From Mycobacterium sp. (lineage in GTDB: Bacteria; Actinomycetota; Actinomycetes; Mycobacteriales; Mycobacteriaceae), in NCBI GenBank assembly GCA_003987775.1, contig RXJD01000011.1, positions 62,001 through 126,000 on the forward strand: a stretch of 64,000 nucleotides of DNA, written 5' to 3'. Positions 1 to 12,291 of the stretch are shown here, piece by piece. The position numbers were made by a program, and so were the translations under genes. Below the pieces are notes generated by a model that worked only from the letters and a program-made list of their open reading frames with translations, ran no database searches and was not told where the DNA came from. Position 1 is the stretch's first letter. Every line of letters starts with the position of its first letter.

Positions 1-3000
1 GATATCGCCTCGGATGTCGACCTGTCCCGCACAGTCGGGTGGTTCACCGCCAAGTATCCGGTCGCCTTGGCGCTGGACAGGCTCGACTGGGCGCAGGTGA
101 TCCGCGGCGACGCCGCGCTCGGCGCGGTGATCAAGGACGCCAAGGAACAGCTTCGGTCCCTGCCACATCCCCTGACCTTCGGTGTGTTGCGATACCTGAA
201 CGACGATGTCGACCTCGCCGGCCCCGACCCGGCCATCTTGTTCAACTACGTTGGTCGCCAGGGGAGTTCGTCGACACGGTTGCCGGCAGATGGATGGCGG
301 CCGGAACAGCGCGGCGTGCCGGTGCACGCCGTCTCGATACCGCTGACCCACACGTTGCAGGTCAATGCCGGCATCCTCGAGACCGTGGCCGGCCCACAGC
401 TGCAGGCCGACTGGACATGGGCGCCGTCGGCATTGGGTGAGGCGCAGGTCAACCGGCTGAGCGAGCTGTGGCTGGACGCCCTCGCCGGTATCTGTATGCA
501 CGTCCAGGGTGGTGGCGGCGGGCTGACACCGTCGGACATCGTTCCGGCCCGGTTGAGCCGGCACCAGATCGACGAGCTGGAGCGGCACTACCGCGTCGCT
601 GATGTGTTGCCGCTGACTCCGCTACAGCGGGGGTTGCTCTTCCACACCGGAGCGGCGCAGGACGACGTCTACGCGGTGCAACTGGCCTTCACCGTCACCG
701 GCCCCCTCGATCCGGAGCGCCTTCATGCTGCGGTGCAGGCAGTGGTGGTGCGGCATCCCCACCTGTGCGCCCGATTCAGCGAGAATTTCGACGAACCGGT
801 GCAGATCATCCCTGCCGATCCGCAGGTGCCCTGGCAGTACGTGGAACTCGAGACCGGGCAGATCGAGCAGTTCTGTGCCGCCGAACGCGCAGCCGTGTGC
901 GATCTGGCGAATTCGTTCTGTTTCCGGGCGGTGTTGATCCGTACCGGTGAGCAGGAACACCGCTTCGTCCTGACGAACCACCACATCGTGCTCGACGGTT
1001 GGTCGCTGCCGATCCTGATGCGCGAGATCTTCGGCGGCTACCACGGACAGCCGCTGGCCTCGCCCGTGCCCTACCGCCGGTTTGTGACATGGTTGGCCGA
1101 TCGGGACGTCCGCGCTGCCCGCGCGGTGTGGCAGGAGCAGCTGGCCGGTTTCGAGGTCCCGACACTGGTCGCGCCCCGAAGTCGATTGCAGTCCGGACCC
1201 CGGGGTGATGCGGCGTTCACGCTGCCTACCGAAATAACCCGGGCGGTGGGCGATTTGGCGCGGTCTTGCCATACCACCGTCAACACCGTGCTGCAGGGCG
1301 CGTGGGCGCAGCTGCTGATGTGGCTGACCGGCAGCACCGATGTCGTATTCGGCACCACGGTCTCCGGCAGGCCATCCGAGCTGGCCGGCGCGGAGAACAT
1401 GGTGGGTTTGTTGATCAACACGGTGCCGGTGCGCGCCACCGCCGGCCCGGCCACCACCACCGTGGAGCTCGTCGACCGGCTGCAGCGCGCCCACAACGAC
1501 ACCCTCGAGCATCAGCACCTGGCGCTCAGCGAAATTCACCGCAGCACCGGTCAGAACGTATTGTTCGACACGCTTTTCGTGTACCAGAATTACCCGCTCA
1601 ATACCGCAGCGCTGGCCGGTGCCCACGAGTTGCGCATCACGGAGAGCGTAAGCCGCGATGTCACCCACTACCCGTTGACAATTCGGGTCGTGCCGGGCTC
1701 CGCGCTGGGTCTGCGCGTGCAATACGACACCGACGTGTTCGGAGCCCGGGATATCGACACGGTGATCGGGCGGTTCCACCGCCTGGTGGCGGCGATGACG
1801 GCCGACCCGACGCGCCCGTTGATCGCGATCGACGCCCTCGACGGCGATGAGCATGCCCGCCTCGCCGAGTGGGGCAACCGGGCGGTGTTGAGTCAACTGG
1901 CGTTCGAGACAGCGTCGATTCCGGCGTTGTGGGCCGCCCAGGTGGCGCGTACCCCCGAGGCGGTAGCGGTGTGCGCCGCGGGCGACTCGCTGACCTACCG
2001 CGAACTGGACGACGCGGCGAGTCGATTGGCGCAGCTGCTGGCCGGACACGGCGTCGGCCCCGGAACGGTTGTGGCTCTGGTGCTTTCGAGATCGGTCCCG
2101 GCGATCGCGGCGATTCTCGCGGTGCTCAGGACCGGAGCGGCGTATCTGGCGATCGATCCGGCCCTGCCGCAGTCGAGGGTCGGGTTCATGCTCACCGACG
2201 CTGCACCGACGGCCGCGATCACGTCGCGTGGACTGGCGGGGCGGCTCGAGGATTTCGCCGGTGTCGTGATCGATGTCGACGCCCCCCACGAACAATCCGG
2301 CGAACATGCAGGCGCCTTCTTGCCGGCACCGTCGCCGTCACCCGACGACATCGCCTACCTCATCTACACCTCCGGTACCACCGGTGTTCCCAAAGGCGTT
2401 GCCATACCGCATCGCAGCGTGGTCACGATGCTGACGTCGTTGCGCGACTGCGTTCCGCCGCAGGGGGTGTGGTCGCAGTGTCATTCGCTGGCATTCGACT
2501 TTTCGGTCTGGGAGATTTTCGGCGCGCTGCTCAGCGGCGGGCGGCTGGTGGTGGTGCCCGACCCCGTCGTCCGTTCACCGGAGGACCTGCATGCCGTGCT
2601 GATTGCCGAACAGGTCAGCGTGTTGAGCCAAACCCCCTCGGCGTTCTACGCACTGCACACCGCCGACGCGCTGCACCCGGGACTTCGGTCGCAGCTGCAT
2701 ACGGTGGTGTTCGGTGGCGAAGCGCTGGAACCGCAGCGGCTTGGCGCATGGCTGGACGGGAACCCGGGTTCTCCGCGCCTGCTCAACTTGTACGGCATCA
2801 CCGAGACGACGGTGCACGCCTCGATCCGGGAGATCGTGGCCGAGGATCTCGGCGGCACCGGCAGCCCGATCGGCGGCCCGTTGGAGCATCTCGGCTTCTT
2901 CGTGCTCGACGGTTGGCTGCGCCCGGTCCCCGCGGGAGTGGTGGGCGAGCTGTACGTGGCCGGCGCGGGGCTGGGGCTCGGGTATGTGGGACGGCCCGGG

Positions 3001-6000
3001 CTGACGGCTTCGCGTTTCCTCGCGTGCCCGTTCGCCGGCGCCGGAGCGCCGGGAACACGCATGTACCGCACCGGCGACCTGGCGTCGTGGGGCGCTGACG
3101 GCCGGCTCGTGTATGCCGGGCGGGCGGATCAGCAGGTGAAAATCCGTGGCTACCGCATCGAATTGGGGGAGATCCGCGCGGCCTTGGCCGGCCTCGACGG
3201 AATCGGGCAGGCGGCGGTCATCGTCCGCGAGGACCGTCCCGGTGACAAACGGCTGGTCGGATACATCACCGAGTCGACCCGCGGTGTGGTCGACGTGGCC
3301 GCGGTCCGGTTCGCGCTGAGTCAGCAGTTGCCGGCCTACCTGGTGCCGGCCGCGCTCGTGGTGGTCGAGGCGTTGCCGTTGACGGTCAACGGCAAACTCG
3401 ACCCACGTGCCCTGCCGGCACCCGGCTACGGCGCCGGTGTTTCTCGCCCCCCCGGCAATCCGCTCGAGGAGATCCTGGCCGGCATTCATGCTCAGGTACT
3501 GGGACTGCCGCAGGTCGGCGTGGAGGAGTCGTTCTTCGATCTGGGCGGGGATTCGCTGTCGGCGATGCGTCTGGTCGCCGCGGTCAACGCCGCCCTCGAC
3601 GCCGGGCTGACCGTGCGCGCGGTGTTCGAGTCGCCGACCGTCGCCCAGTTGGCCGCGCGCGTCGGTTCGGCCGGCGCCGGGCGGGAGCCGCTGGTTGCGG
3701 TCGAGCGACCCGCGGAGATTCCCCTGTCTTTTGCCCAGAACCGGTTGTGGTTTCTGCACCAATTCCACGGTCCCTCAGCGGTATACAACATCCCCCTGGC
3801 ATTGCGGCTGCAGGGAAAGCTGGACACGGATGCGTTGGGCGCGGCGTTCGTGGACGTGCTCGCCCGGCAGGAGAGCCTGCGCACGGTGTTCGCGACGTTC
3901 GATGGTGTACCGCGGCAGGTAATCGTGCCGGTGGACAAGGCCGACCTGGCCTGGCGCACCGTCGATGCGACGGCATGGTCGGCCCGGCAGCTTGCCGGGG
4001 CCATCGAAGCGGCGGGACGGCACGCTTTCGACCTCACCACCGAGATACCGATCAGGGCACAGCTTTTCGCGGTAGCACCGGACGAGCACGTGCTCACGAT
4101 CGTGGTGCACCATATCGCGGGGGACGGCTGGTCGGTGGCGCCGATGGCTCGCGACCTCGGGCTGGCCTACGCGGCCCGCTGTGCGCAGCAGCCGCCGCAG
4201 TGGGCGGAGCTGCCGGTGCAGTACGCCGATTACACCCTGTGGCAACAACACTGCCTCGGCGACCCGGCGGACCCCGCAAGCAGGCTGGCCGAGCAGCTCA
4301 GGTACTGGGAGCGTTCGCTGGCCGGCCTGCCGGAGCGGATTCAGCTGCCCACCGATCGGCCCTACCCGGCGGTTGCTGATTACCGGGGCGCCAGTGTGGC
4401 GGTGGACTGGCCGGCGCCACTGCACCGGCGGGTGCGCGATCTCGCCCGCACGCACAACGCAACGGGGTTCATGGTGGTGCAGGCGGCCCTGGCGGTGTTG
4501 CTGGCCAAGCTCAGCGCGAGTTCCGATGTGGCGATCGGGTTTCCGATCGCCGGCCGCAGTGACCCGGCGCTCGACGACGTGGTGGGATGTTTCGTCAACA
4601 CCCTGGTGTTGCGGGTTGACCTTGACGGCGACCTGACAATCGGCGAGCTGCTGAGTCAGGTTCGCGAGCGCAGCCTGGCCGCCTACGACCACCAGGACGT
4701 GCCCTTCGAGCTGCTGGTGGAGCGGCTCAACCCCGCCAGATCGCTGACCCATCACCCGCTGATTCAGGTGCTGATGGCCTGGCAGAACAATGTACTGCCG
4801 TCCGCTGCCCTCGGAGACCTGCAGGCTGAGCCCCTTTCGATCGAAACCCACACCGCCCGAATGGATCTGGCGTTCTCACTTGCCGAGCGATTCACCGGCG
4901 GGACTGAACCGGCGGGGATCGGCGGATCGGTGGAATTCCGTACCGATGTGTTCGACCCGGCCGGCATCGAAGTGCTCGTCCAGCGGCTGCAGCGGGTTCT
5001 CGAGGTCATGACCGCCCAGCCCGCCGCGCGGGTGTCGTCGATATCTCTGCTCGATGCCGCGGAGCGGATCCGGCTCAGCGAGTGGGGAAACCACCCCGCG
5101 TCAGGCCGGTCCGTCGACGCGACGACGTCAATCCCGGCAGCCCTGGCCGCCCAGGTCGTACGCACGCCGACCGCCGAAGCGGTGACCTGCAACGGGCGGT
5201 CGATGACCTATGAAGAACTCGATGAAGCCTCAAATCGGTTGGCACACCGGCTCGCCGAACACGGCGCAGCGCCGGGCACCTGTGTGGCACTGCTCTTCGC
5301 CCGCTGCAGTGAAGCGATCGTGGCGATAGCGGCGGTGCTCAAGACCGGCGCCGCGTATCTGCCGATCGATCCCTCGCTGCCCGAGGCGCGGGTTGAGTTC
5401 ATGATCAAGGACGCCGACCCGATCGCCGCCGTCACCAAAGCGCATGCCGGCCGGCTCGAGGCCTACGACGTGACGGTCCTCGACGTCGAAGATCCGGGCA
5501 CCGCCGCCTATCCCGGCACCGCCCTGCCCGCACCCTCGGCGCAGGAAATCGCGTATGTCATCTACACCTCGGGCACCACCGGGATACCCAAAGGCGTTGC
5601 CGTCACTCATCACAACGTCGTGCAACTGGCGGCCTCACTGGACGAGGCGTTACCCCGTGGCGGGGTCTGGGCGCAATGTCACTCCTATGCCTTCGACGTG
5701 TCGGTATGGGAGATCTGGGGTGCGTTGCTGCGCGGCGCCCGGTTGGTGGTGGTCCCCGAGGACGTGATGGCATCACCGGCTGACTTCCACACTGTGCTGG
5801 CTTCCGAACGTGTCAGCGTCCTCGATCTGAGTCCGTCTGCGGCCCAGATGCTTTCGCCGGAGGGCCTGGAGAACATGGCGCTGGTGGTCGGTGGCGAAGC
5901 CTGCCCGCCTGCGGTGGTGGATCGTTGGGCGCCCGGAAGGTTGATGATCAACGCCTATGGCCCGACCGAGACCACGGTCGACGCGGCGAGGAGCGCCCCG

Positions 6001-8193
6001 CTGCGAGCGGGCGCGCCACCGATCGGCACGCCCGTGCCGGGAGCGGCGCTGTTCGTGCTGGACGAGCGGTTGCGTCCGGTGCCCGCCGGCGTGGTGGGGG
6101 AGCTCTACATCGCCGGACAGGGAGTCGCCGTGGGATATTGGCGCCGGCCGGACCTGAGCGCGTCGCGGTTTGTGGCATGCCCCTTCGGCGGTAACGGAAC
6201 CCGGATGTACCGCACCGGAGACCTCGCCTTCTGGGACGCCCAGGGGCAGTTGCGTTATGTCGGGCGCGCCGACGAGCAGGTCAAGATCCGTGGTTTCCGC
6301 ATCGAACTCGGCGAAGTGCAGGCGGCGCTGGCTGCTCTCGAGGGCGTCGCATGCGCGGCGGTGACCGTCCGCGAAGACCGGCCCGGCGACAGGCGCCTGG
6401 TGGCGTACCTGACCGGAACGGCGGATCCGGCGCGCGCCCGCGCCGATCTGGCCGGCCGACTGCCGTCGTACCTGGTTCCCGCCGCTGTACTGGCTGTCGA
6501 TGAAATTCCGTTGACGGTGAACGGGAAGCTCGACACCCGGGCACTCCCGGCGCCGAGCTACCACGACACCGCCCGTTACCGCGCCCCCGTCACCCCGCTG
6601 GAGGAGATCCTGGCGCATTGCTACGCCGAAGTGCTCGGCCTGCAACGGGTCGGCGTCGACGAATCGTTCTTCGACCTGGGCGGGGACAGCATCTCCGCGA
6701 TGCGGGTGATCGCGGCGATCAACAACGCCCTCAACGTCGAGCTCGCGGTGCGCAGCCTGTTCGATACGCCCACGGTCGAAGGGTTGAGCCGGCTGGTAGG
6801 CGACGGCGCCGCAGCCGATCCGCGCTACGCGGCCGTACACGGTCAGGCCGTCACCCGGGTGTACGCGCGCGATTTGACTCTGGACAAGTTCGTCGACGCG
6901 GCCACCCTGAATGCGGCGCCGGCCCTGCCCGGTCCGAGCGCCGAGGTGCGGACCGTCCTGCTGACCGGCGCGACCGGTTTCGTCGGGCGTTACCTGGTTT
7001 TGGAGTGGCTGCAGCAGCTGGAGCTCAAAGACGGCAAACTGATCTGCCTGGTGCGCGGTGAATCCGACCAGGACGCGCGACGGCGGTTGGACGAGGTCTT
7101 CGACAGCGGGGATCCCCACCTGCTGCGGTTTTACCAGGAGTTGGCGGCCGATCATCTGGAGGTCATCGCCGCAGACAAGTCCGAGGTCGACTTCGGACTG
7201 GACCGGCACGTCTGGCAGCGCCTGGCAGACACCGTTGACCTCATCGTGGATTCGGCGGCGGTGGTCAACGGCGCTCTGCCCTACCGGGAGCTGTTCGGGC
7301 CGAATGTTGTTGGTACCGCAGAACTCATCAGGCTGGCGGTCACGACCAAGCTCAAGGCCTTCGCCTATGTGTCCACCGCCGACGTGGGCAGACAGGTCGA
7401 ACCGGCAGAATTCACCGAAGACGCCGATATCCGGGCCGTCAGCCCCAGCCGCACCATTTCCGCCGAACCGGCCAACGGCTACGGCAACAGCAAGTGGGCC
7501 GCCGAGGTGCTGTTGCGCGATGCCAACGACCTCTGTGGGCTTCCGGTCGCGGTATTCCGCTGCGGCATGGTCCTGGCGGACACCACGTATACGGGCCAGC
7601 TCAACCTGTCGGACACGTTCAGCCGGATGGTGCTGAGCCTGGTGTCGACCGGCATCGCGCCGGCATCGTTCTACCCGACCGACACCGACGGCAACCGGCA
7701 GCGCGCCCACTTCGACGGACTGCCGGTCACATTCGTAGCCGAAGCGATCACGACCCTCGGTGCGCAGATCGTCGACTCCGGTGCAGGCGGTTTCCAGACC
7801 TACCACGTGATGAATCCGCACGACGACGGCATCGGACTCGACGAGTATGTGGACTGGCTTGTCGAGGCCGGGTACCCGCTGCGGCGGATCACCGACTTCC
7901 GGGAGTGGCTGCGGCAATTCGAGGCGCGGCTGCGTGCGCTGCCGGACAAGCTGCGCCGGCATTCCGTGCTGCCGATGCTGCCGACGGGTGATCCGGGCAT
8001 GATCAGGCCGCTCGAACCGACGTCCGGGTCATACGCGCCGACCGATCGATTCCGCGCCGCAGTACGGGAAGCAAAGATCGGTCCCGACAAGAACAACCCG
8101 GACATTCCGCACATCTCCCCGCCGGTCATCGTCAAATACGCGACCGACCTCCAGGTACTCGGATTGCTCGGCCCGGAGGCATCGCCATGCTGA
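1..8193 (+). CDS. Non-ribosomal peptide synthetase, C-terminal part (E-C-A-T-C-A-T-R), 5' truncated
   Basis: The frame is open from base 1, so the protein starts upstream; 2730 residues are visible. Domains, numbered from base 1: the tail of an epimerization domain (VGWFTAKYP near residue 14, FNYVGRQ near 81-87), then a condensation domain (about 200-630, HHIVLDG), an adenylation domain (about 640-1140, [11 protein letters not shown]), a carrier domain (DLGGDS, nt 3538), a second condensation domain (about 1230-1680, HHIAGDG), a second adenylation domain (about 1700-2190), a second carrier (DLGGDS, nt 6673) and a terminal NAD(P)H thioester reductase (TGATGFVG near nt 6964, YGNSK near nt 7482). 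The epimerization tail implies that the residue loaded before the first visible condensation domain is D-configured. The reductase implies release as an aldehyde or alcohol. By the usual pocket alignment the first adenylation code reads approximately DFWSVGLVHK, close to threonine-activating domains; the second (about DVWDVGAVDK) I cannot assign. The stop overlaps the next start. Confidence 0.95.
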   Translation, partial: DIASDVDLSRTVGWFTAKYPVALALDRLDWAQVIRGDAALGAVIKDAKEQLRSLPHPLTFGVLRYLNDDVDLAGPDPAILFNYVGRQGSSSTRLPADGWRPEQRGVPVHAVSIPLTHTLQVNAGILETVAGPQLQADWTWAPSALGEAQVNRLSELWLDALAGICMHVQGGGGGLTPSDIVPARLSRHQIDELERHYRVADVLPLTPLQRGLLFHTGAAQDDVYAVQLAFTVTGPLDPERLHAAVQAVVVRHPHLCARFSENFDEPVQIIPADPQVPWQYVELETGQIEQFCAAERAAVCDLANSFCFRAVLIRTGEQEHRFVLTNHHIVLDGWSLPILMREIFGGYHGQPLASPVPYRRFVTWLADRDVRAARAVWQEQLAGFEVPTLVAPRSRLQSGPRGDAAFTLPTEITRAVGDLARSCHTTVNTVLQGAWAQLLMWLTGSTDVVFGTTVSGRPSELAGAENMVGLLINTVPVRATAGPATTTVELVDRLQRAHNDTLEHQHLALSEIHRSTGQNVLFDTLFVYQNYPLNTAALAGAHELRITESVSRDVTHYPLTIRVVPGSALGLRVQYDTDVFGARDIDTVIGRFHRLVAAMTADPTRPLIAIDALDGDEHARLAEWGNRAVLSQLAFETASIPALWAAQVARTPEAVAVCAAGDSLTYRELDDAASRLAQLLAGHGVGPGTVVALVLSRSVPAIAAILAVLRTGAAYLAIDPALPQSRVGFMLTDAAPTAAITSRGLAGRLEDFAGVVIDVDAPHEQSGEHAGAFLPAPSPSPDDIAYLIYTSGTTGVPKGVAIPHRSVVTMLTSLRDCVPPQGVWSQCHSLAFDFSVWEIFGALLSGGRLVVVPDPVVRSPEDLHAVLIAEQVSVLSQTPSAFYALHTADALHPGLRSQLHTVVFGGEALEPQRLGAWLDGNPGSPRLLNLYGITETTVHASIREIVAEDLGGTGSPIGGPLEHLGFFVLDGWLRPVPAGVVGELYVAGAGLGLGYVGRPGLTASRFLACPFAGAGAPGTRMYRTGDLASWGADGRLVYAGRADQQVKIRGYRIELGEIRAALAGLDGIGQAAVIVREDRPGDKRLVGYITESTRGVVDVAAVRFALSQQLPAYLVPAALVVVEALPLTVNGKLDPRALPAPGYGAGVSRPPGNPLEEILAGIHAQVLGLPQVGVEESFFDLGGDSLSAMRLVAAVNAALDAGLTVRAVFESPTVAQLAARVGSAGAGREPLVAVERPAEIPLSFAQNRLWFLHQFHGPSAVYNIPLALRLQGKLDTDALGAAFVDVLARQESLRTVFATFDGVPRQVIVPVDKADLAWRTVDATAWSARQLAGAIEAAGRHAFDLTTEIPIRAQLFAVAPDEHVLTIVVHHIAGDGWSVAPMARDLGLAYAARCAQQPPQWAELPVQYADYTLWQQHCLGDPADPASRLAEQLRYWERSLAGLPERIQLPTDRPYPAVADYRGASVAVDWPAPLHRRVRDLARTHNATGFMVVQAALAVLLAKLSASSDVAIGFPIAGRSDPALDDVVGCFVNTLVLRVDLDGDLTIGELLSQVRERSLAAYDHQDVPFELLVERLNPARSLTHHPLIQVLMAWQNNVLPSAALGDLQAEPLSIETHTARMDLAFSLAERFTGGTEPAGIGGSVEFRTDVFDPAGIEVLVQRLQRVLEVMTAQPAARVSSISLLDAAERIRLSEWGNHPASGRSVDATTSIPAALAAQVVRTPTAEAVTCNGRSMTYEELDEASNRLAHRLAEHGAAPGTCVALLFARCSEAIVAIAAVLKTGAAYLPIDPSLPEARVEFMIKDADPIAAVTKAHAGRLEAYDVTVLDVEDPGTAAYPGTALPAPSAQEIAYVIYTSGTTGIPKGVAVTHHNVVQLAASLDEALPRGGVWAQCHSYAFDVSVWEIWGALLRGARLVVVPEDVMASPADFHTVLASERVSVLDLSPSAAQMLSPEGLENMALVVGGEACPPAVVDRWAPGRLMINAYGPTETTVDAARSAPLRAGAPPIGTPVPGAALFVLDERLRPVPAGVVGELYIAGQGVAVGYWRRPDLSASRFVACPFGGNGTRMYRTGDLAFWDAQGQLRYVGRADEQVKIRGFRIELGEVQAALAALEGVACAAVTVREDRPGDRRLVAYLTGTADPARARADLAGRLPSYLVPAAVLAVDEIPLTVNGKLDTRALPAPSYHDTARYRAPVTPLEEILAHCYAEVLGLQRVGVDESFFDLGGDSISAMRVIAAINNALNVELAVRSLFDTPTVEGLSRLVGDGAAADPRYAAVHGQAVTRVYARDLTLDKFVDAATLNAAPALPGPSAEVRTVLLTGATGFVGRYLVLEWLQQLELKDGKLICLVRGESDQDARRRLDEVFDSGDPHLLRFYQELAADHLEVIAADKSEVDFGLDRHVWQRLADTVDLIVDSAAVVNGALPYRELFGPNVVGTAELIRLAVTTKLKAFAYVSTADVGRQVEPAEFTEDADIRAVSPSRTISAEPANGYGNSKWAAEVLLRDANDLCGLPVAVFRCGMVLADTTYTGQLNLSDTFSRMVLSLVSTGIAPASFYPTDTDGNRQRAHFDGLPVTFVAEAITTLGAQIVDSGAGGFQTYHVMNPHDDGIGLDEYVDWLVEAGYPLRRITDFREWLRQFEARLRALPDKLRRHSVLPMLPTGDPGMIRPLEPTSGSYAPTDRFRAAVREAKIGPDKNNPDIPHISPPVIVKYATDLQVLGLLGPEASPC

Positions 8194-9899
8194 CTCTGCT
8201 ACGGCCGCACCGGGTCTCGATAACGATGAGCATGACGCTGCTGTGCGCCGCGACGGCCCTGATCATCTGGCAACCGTTGCTGGTCGGCCGGCTCGTGGAC
8301 AACGTGACGGCGGGCGCCTTGAACGTGCCCGCCGCGCTGACGGTGCTGGTGATCCTGGTGTGCCAGCTCGCGCTGGAAGGCCTGGGGCACTTCCGGCTGG
8401 ACCGCACCGGCGAAAAGATCGTGCTGCGTTTGCGCGCCGAATTCACCGATCACGTGGTGCGCCTGCCGATCGGCCTGCTCGACCGCGGCCGCACCGGTGA
8501 GCTGCTGGCCCGCGGCGCCAGCGACGCCGGCCAGCTACGTGACATGCCACGCGCCGTGGGCGACATCGCATTCGGAATCCTGACGCTGCTGGGCGCGAGC
8601 GTCCTGATGCTCTCGATCGATGCGCTCACCTTGGGTGTGGTGGTCGGGATCATGACGGTCGCGTTCGGTGCGGGCAGCCCGTTTCTGTCCCGGATTCAGC
8701 GTGACTCGTTGAACCGCCAAGTGGCGCTTGGTGACTACACGGCCGGGCTGGACCGGGTGCTGGGCGCGGCCCGCACCGTCAAGCTCTTCGGCGCCGAAGA
8801 CCGCGAAGTGAACTTCATCGGCCTCAGCGCCGCGGCCGCCTACCGGGCCGGTGTTCGGGTGGCATCGTCCACCGCCATCAACATCTTGGCCATCCGGTTG
8901 GGTGTCACCGCTTCCTTTCTGACGATCATGGTCATCGACGGACGCCGGGTGGCCGACGGCGGGCTGTCCGTGGGTCACTTCGTCAGCCTGTTCGCCTTCG
9001 CCATGTACGCGGTCTTTCCCATCACGGCCGGCTTCGCCGCCCTCGCCACCTTCCGCACGGCGGCGGGTGCTTACCAACATCTCGTGGCCACCCTGCGCGA
9101 TCTGCCCGAAGGCGACCCGCCGGCACCGTCCGAGAGTGCCGCTGCCACAACGCGGCCGGATCGCGCCGCGGCTCCGCTGGTCGAATTCGACCACGTCTCG
9201 TTCTCCTACGGCTCGGGCGCAAGCGTGCTCGACGATGTTTCCTTCACCCTGCGACGAGATGAGATCACCGCGCTGGTCGGTCCTTCCGGCGCCGGAAAAT
9301 CGACGATCCTTGCGCTGCTGTGCCGCTTTCACGACCCGGACGCCGGGACGGTCCGGTGGGAAGGCGAGGACATCCGCACCATGCCGCTGCGCGACCTGCG
9401 CGGCCGGCTCGGTCTCCTGGAGCAGGATGCGCCGGTTCTGCACGGCACCATTCGCGACAACCTGCTCATCGCCGACCCCGGGGCCACCGACGAAGACCTG
9501 TGGCGGGTGCTGCGGCAGGCGAGCATCGCCGACGAAATCGCCCGTCTGCCAGAACAACTCGACACCTCGGTGCTGGAACGCGGCCGCAGCCTGTCCGGCG
9601 GGCAACGTCAGCGACTGGCCCTGGCCAGGGCATTACTGTCGCGGTCTGAGCTCATCCTGATGGACGAACCGACCTCGCATCTCGACCGCGCCAATGAATA
9701 CGACATCATGGCCAATCTGCTGCATGCGCGCGGCCGGCGCAGCATTCTCGTGGTGGCCCACCGCCTTTCCACCGTCACCAACGCCGGGCAGATCCTCGTT
9801 CTGCAACAGGGCCGCATCCAGGCCACCGGAACACATGCCGAACTGATGTGCACGCCCGTCTACCGCGAACTGGTCGAACACGAACTCGTGCGGCACTAG
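8187..9899 (+). CDS. ABC exporter, fused TMD-NBD half transporter
   Basis: This is a 570-residue type IV (B-family) exporter half: a six-helix membrane domain over roughly residues 10-320, then a nucleotide-binding domain. The domain has Walker [10 protein letters not shown] (about residue 366), the LSGGQRQR signature (about 469), Walker B LILMDEP (about 487) and the H-loop VAHRLST. It should work as a homodimer or with an unseen partner. Its ATG lies inside the end of the peptide synthetase (ATGCTGA overlap, 7 nt), so translation is probably coupled. Synthesis and export of the peptide product are therefore likely linked. I did not recognise a specific named orthologue. The transported substrate is inferred only from this coupling. 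Confidence 0.93.
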   Translation: MLTLLRPHRVSITMSMTLLCAATALIIWQPLLVGRLVDNVTAGALNVPAALTVLVILVCQLALEGLGHFRLDRTGEKIVLRLRAEFTDHVVRLPIGLLDRGRTGELLARGASDAGQLRDMPRAVGDIAFGILTLLGASVLMLSIDALTLGVVVGIMTVAFGAGSPFLSRIQRDSLNRQVALGDYTAGLDRVLGAARTVKLFGAEDREVNFIGLSAAAAYRAGVRVASSTAINILAIRLGVTASFLTIMVIDGRRVADGGLSVGHFVSLFAFAMYAVFPITAGFAALATFRTAAGAYQHLVATLRDLPEGDPPAPSESAAATTRPDRAAAPLVEFDHVSFSYGSGASVLDDVSFTLRRDEITALVGPSGAGKSTILALLCRFHDPDAGTVRWEGEDIRTMPLRDLRGRLGLLEQDAPVLHGTIRDNLLIADPGATDEDLWRVLRQASIADEIARLPEQLDTSVLERGRSLSGGQRQRLALARALLSRSELILMDEPTSHLDRANEYDIMANLLHARGRRSILVVAHRLSTVTNAGQILVLQQGRIQATGTHAELMCTPVYRELVEHELVRH

Positions 9900-9912
9900 G
9901 GGAGGGATCGCC

Positions 9913-12135
9913 GTGCTGGACCGGATAAGCCACCTCGCCATCGCCTTTCCGAGGCGGGTCATCGCGGCGGCGCTGCTGATCGTCGTCGGCGCCGCCATCT
10001 TCGGCGTCCCGGTGATCAAGCACCTCTCGGGTGGTGGCGGAACCGATCCCGGTTCCGAATCATCCAGGGCCGGCGCTTTGCTGTCACAGAAGTTCGGCCA
10101 GGGTGACACGACGCTGGTGATCGCCCTAACCTCACCGGGCGGCGCCAACGGACCACAGGCCAAAGCGCTCGGCACCGATCTTGTTCGGCGGCTGAAGAGT
10201 TCGCCGGACGTGCGCGAGGTGCAATCAGGGTGGACCGCGCCGCCCGAAGCGGCCCCGGCGTTCTTCGGCAAAGACGGTAAGACCGGGCTGATCGTGGCTG
10301 CCATCGGCGGCGGTGAGGGCAAGGCCCAGCAGAACGCGATGCGGCTGTCCGACGAACTTGTGCACGACCGCGACGGGGTGACCGTGCGGGCCGGCGGTGA
10401 CGCCGCCGTCGCCTGGCAGGTGAACGCGCAGACTCAGCAAGATCTGTTCCTGATGGAATCGGTGGCGCTGCCACTGAGCTTCCTGGTGCTGGTCTGGGTC
10501 TTCGGCGGGCTGGTCGCGGCGGCGCTGCCGGTCGCCGTCGGCGTGTTCGCGATCCTGGGATCACTCGCCAGCCTGCGTGCCATCGCACTGTTCACCGACG
10601 TCTCGATTTTCGCGCTGAACCTTTCGGTCGCGATGGGCATGGCGCTGGCCGTCGACTACACCCTGCTGATCCTCAGCCGATTCCGGGACGAACTGGCCGA
10701 CGGCGGGACCCGGGAGGCCGCGCTGCGCCGCACGATGGCCACCGCCGGACGCACCGTGTTGTTCTCGGCGATGACGGTGGCATTGTCCATGTCGACAATG
10801 GTGCTCTTCCCGCCCTACTTCCTGAAATCCTTCGCCTACGCCGGAACAGCGGTGGTGGCCTTCGCCGCAGCGGCAGCGATCACCGTGACACCGGCGGCCA
10901 TTGTGCTGCTTGATCGCCGGCTGGATTCCTGGGATGTCCGCCCGATGCTGCGCCGGATCTTCTGGGGGACAGCCGGCCGAAGCGGGTCACGGCAGCGGCG
11001 GACCTGGTACGACTGGTCCAAAATGGTGATGCGCCACGCGCTGCCCCTCGGATTGGCGGTCATCGCCCTGCTGCTGTTGCTGGGCTCACCGTTTCACCGC
11101 GCGCGCTGGGGCTTCGCGGACGACCGGATCCTGCCCCCCTCGGCCTCGGCGCGCCAGGTGGGCGACCTGCTGCGCAGCGACTTCCCGGACCGGGGTGTGC
11201 CCGACGTCACCGTCGTGTTGCCGGACGTCGCCAATCTGTCTGCGGCCGAAATGGATTCGTACGCTGCCGAGCTCTCGCGGGTGCCCGAGGTGAAGTGGGT
11301 GTCGTGGCTTGGCGGCACGTTCGTCGACGGCCGGCGGTTCGGCCCACCCTCGGCGGCCTACGGACTCAGGGACGGCAGCGCATTCCTCACTGTCGGGACC
11401 ACCGCACCCCTTTACACCAGCGCCTCCACCACGCAGCTGGACCGGCTGCATGCCGTGGTGGCGCCGAGGGGCCGACCGGCGTGGCTTACTGGTGTGGCAC
11501 AGAGCAATCGAGACAGTGTGCACGCGATCGCCTCCCGGCTGCCCGTGGTGCTGACGCTCATCGCCGTCATCACCCTGACCCTGGTATTCCTGCTGACCGG
11601 CAGCGCGGTGCTGCCCGTCAAAGCCCTGCTGATGAACACCCTGTCGCTGACCGCCGCATTCGGCGCGCTGGTGTGGGTCTTTCAGGAGGGGCATCTCGGT
11701 GGCCTCGGCACGGCAGCCACCGGCACCCTGGGAGTCGAGCTGCCGGTCCTGTTGTTCTGCATAGCATTCGGCTTGTCGATGGACTACGAGGTGTTTCTGA
11801 TCTCCCGCATCCGCGAGTACTGGGTGGCGTCCGAAAAGGGCCCGGGTGCAAACGACGAGAGCGTCGCCTTGGGGCTGGCGCACACGGCCCGGGTGATCAC
11901 CGCAGCGGCGCTGATCATGGCGATCTCGTTCTCGGCGCTGATGGCCGCCCAAGTGTCGTTCATGCGACTGTTCGGATTCGGCTTGACGGTGGCGGTGCTG
12001 TGCGACGCCACACTGGTTCGCATGGTGCTGGTGCCGGCGTTCATGCACGTGCTCGGCCGATTCAACTGGTGGGCGCCCAAAGCGCTGACCCGCCTGCACG
12101 AGCGGTTCGGACTGAGCGAGGCGCCGGGTCTTTAA
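9913..12135 (+). CDS. MmpL/RND-family transporter (short, YdfJ-like)
   Basis: This 740-residue RND protein has the MMPL layout: one N-terminal helix (about 15-37), a periplasmic loop, helices 2-6 (about 175-330), a helix near 375, a second loop, and a final helix block (about 540-700). Two Asp-Tyr pairs, D248-Y249 (VDYTLL) and D624-Y625 (MDYEVF), match the proton-relay pairs of MmpL3-type proteins. It lacks the long cytoplasmic tail of large MmpLs and is nearer the MmpL11/13 and YdfJ size class. The GTG start at 9913 has a strong GGGAGGG ribosome site and lies 13 nt after the ABC gene, so the synthetase, ABC and MmpL genes look like one operon. Known MmpL proteins move lipids and lipopeptides to the periplasm or envelope. 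A role in exporting the peptide product is inference. Confidence 0.92.
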   Translation: MLDRISHLAIAFPRRVIAAALLIVVGAAIFGVPVIKHLSGGGGTDPGSESSRAGALLSQKFGQGDTTLVIALTSPGGANGPQAKALGTDLVRRLKSSPDVREVQSGWTAPPEAAPAFFGKDGKTGLIVAAIGGGEGKAQQNAMRLSDELVHDRDGVTVRAGGDAAVAWQVNAQTQQDLFLMESVALPLSFLVLVWVFGGLVAAALPVAVGVFAILGSLASLRAIALFTDVSIFALNLSVAMGMALAVDYTLLILSRFRDELADGGTREAALRRTMATAGRTVLFSAMTVALSMSTMVLFPPYFLKSFAYAGTAVVAFAAAAAITVTPAAIVLLDRRLDSWDVRPMLRRIFWGTAGRSGSRQRRTWYDWSKMVMRHALPLGLAVIALLLLLGSPFHRARWGFADDRILPPSASARQVGDLLRSDFPDRGVPDVTVVLPDVANLSAAEMDSYAAELSRVPEVKWVSWLGGTFVDGRRFGPPSAAYGLRDGSAFLTVGTTAPLYTSASTTQLDRLHAVVAPRGRPAWLTGVAQSNRDSVHAIASRLPVVLTLIAVITLTLVFLLTGSAVLPVKALLMNTLSLTAAFGALVWVFQEGHLGGLGTAATGTLGVELPVLLFCIAFGLSMDYEVFLISRIREYWVASEKGPGANDESVALGLAHTARVITAAALIMAISFSALMAAQVSFMRLFGFGLTVAVLCDATLVRMVLVPAFMHVLGRFNWWAPKALTRLHERFGLSEAPGL

Positions 12136-12194
12136 GGCGGCTGCGCCGCAGGGTTTCTTAGTGGCGGCTGCGCCGCAAGAATTTCGCAAGAATT
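12136..12194. repeat. Intergenic block with two tandem hairpins and a 10-mer direct repeat
   Basis: Immediately after the MmpL stop, GGCGGCTGCGCCGCA occurs twice (12136-12150 and 12163-12177). Each copy contains a perfect small palindrome (GCGGC-TGC-GCCGC). The second copy runs into CGCAAGAATT, itself repeated with an 11-nt period (12174-12183 and 12185-12194). The hairpins could terminate the peptide operon, and the direct repeat could be a regulator site for the kinase gene that follows. Neither role is proven by sequence. Confidence 0.6.
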
Positions 12195-12291
12195 GCGACA
12201 AGATGCGGCAAGCGTTGCGCGGCAGATTATGTGTGCCGGCCCATCGGGCGGCCCCGGCAGGGATGAACCGCAACGCAGAAGGAACGACATC

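Noticed and set aside
5773..7962. 729-codon minus-strand open frame antisense to the peptide synthetase
   Set aside because: It is antisense to clear NRPS motifs and reflects high GC at third positions; the translation is rich in Arg/Gly/Asp with no recognisable domain. The same applies to 622-2307, 22198-23739, 12610-14151 and 25055-26944.
1..8193. Assignment to glycopeptidolipid synthetase Mps2
   Set aside because: The last two visible modules have no epimerase between them, and the flanking transporter genes are not the GPL mmpL4a/b and gap set.
12193..12291. 33-codon N-terminal extension of the first kinase
   Set aside because: GTG 12292 has a good ribosome site and the kinase family starts there; the extension is Arg/Gly-rich and arises from repeat-containing intergenic DNA.
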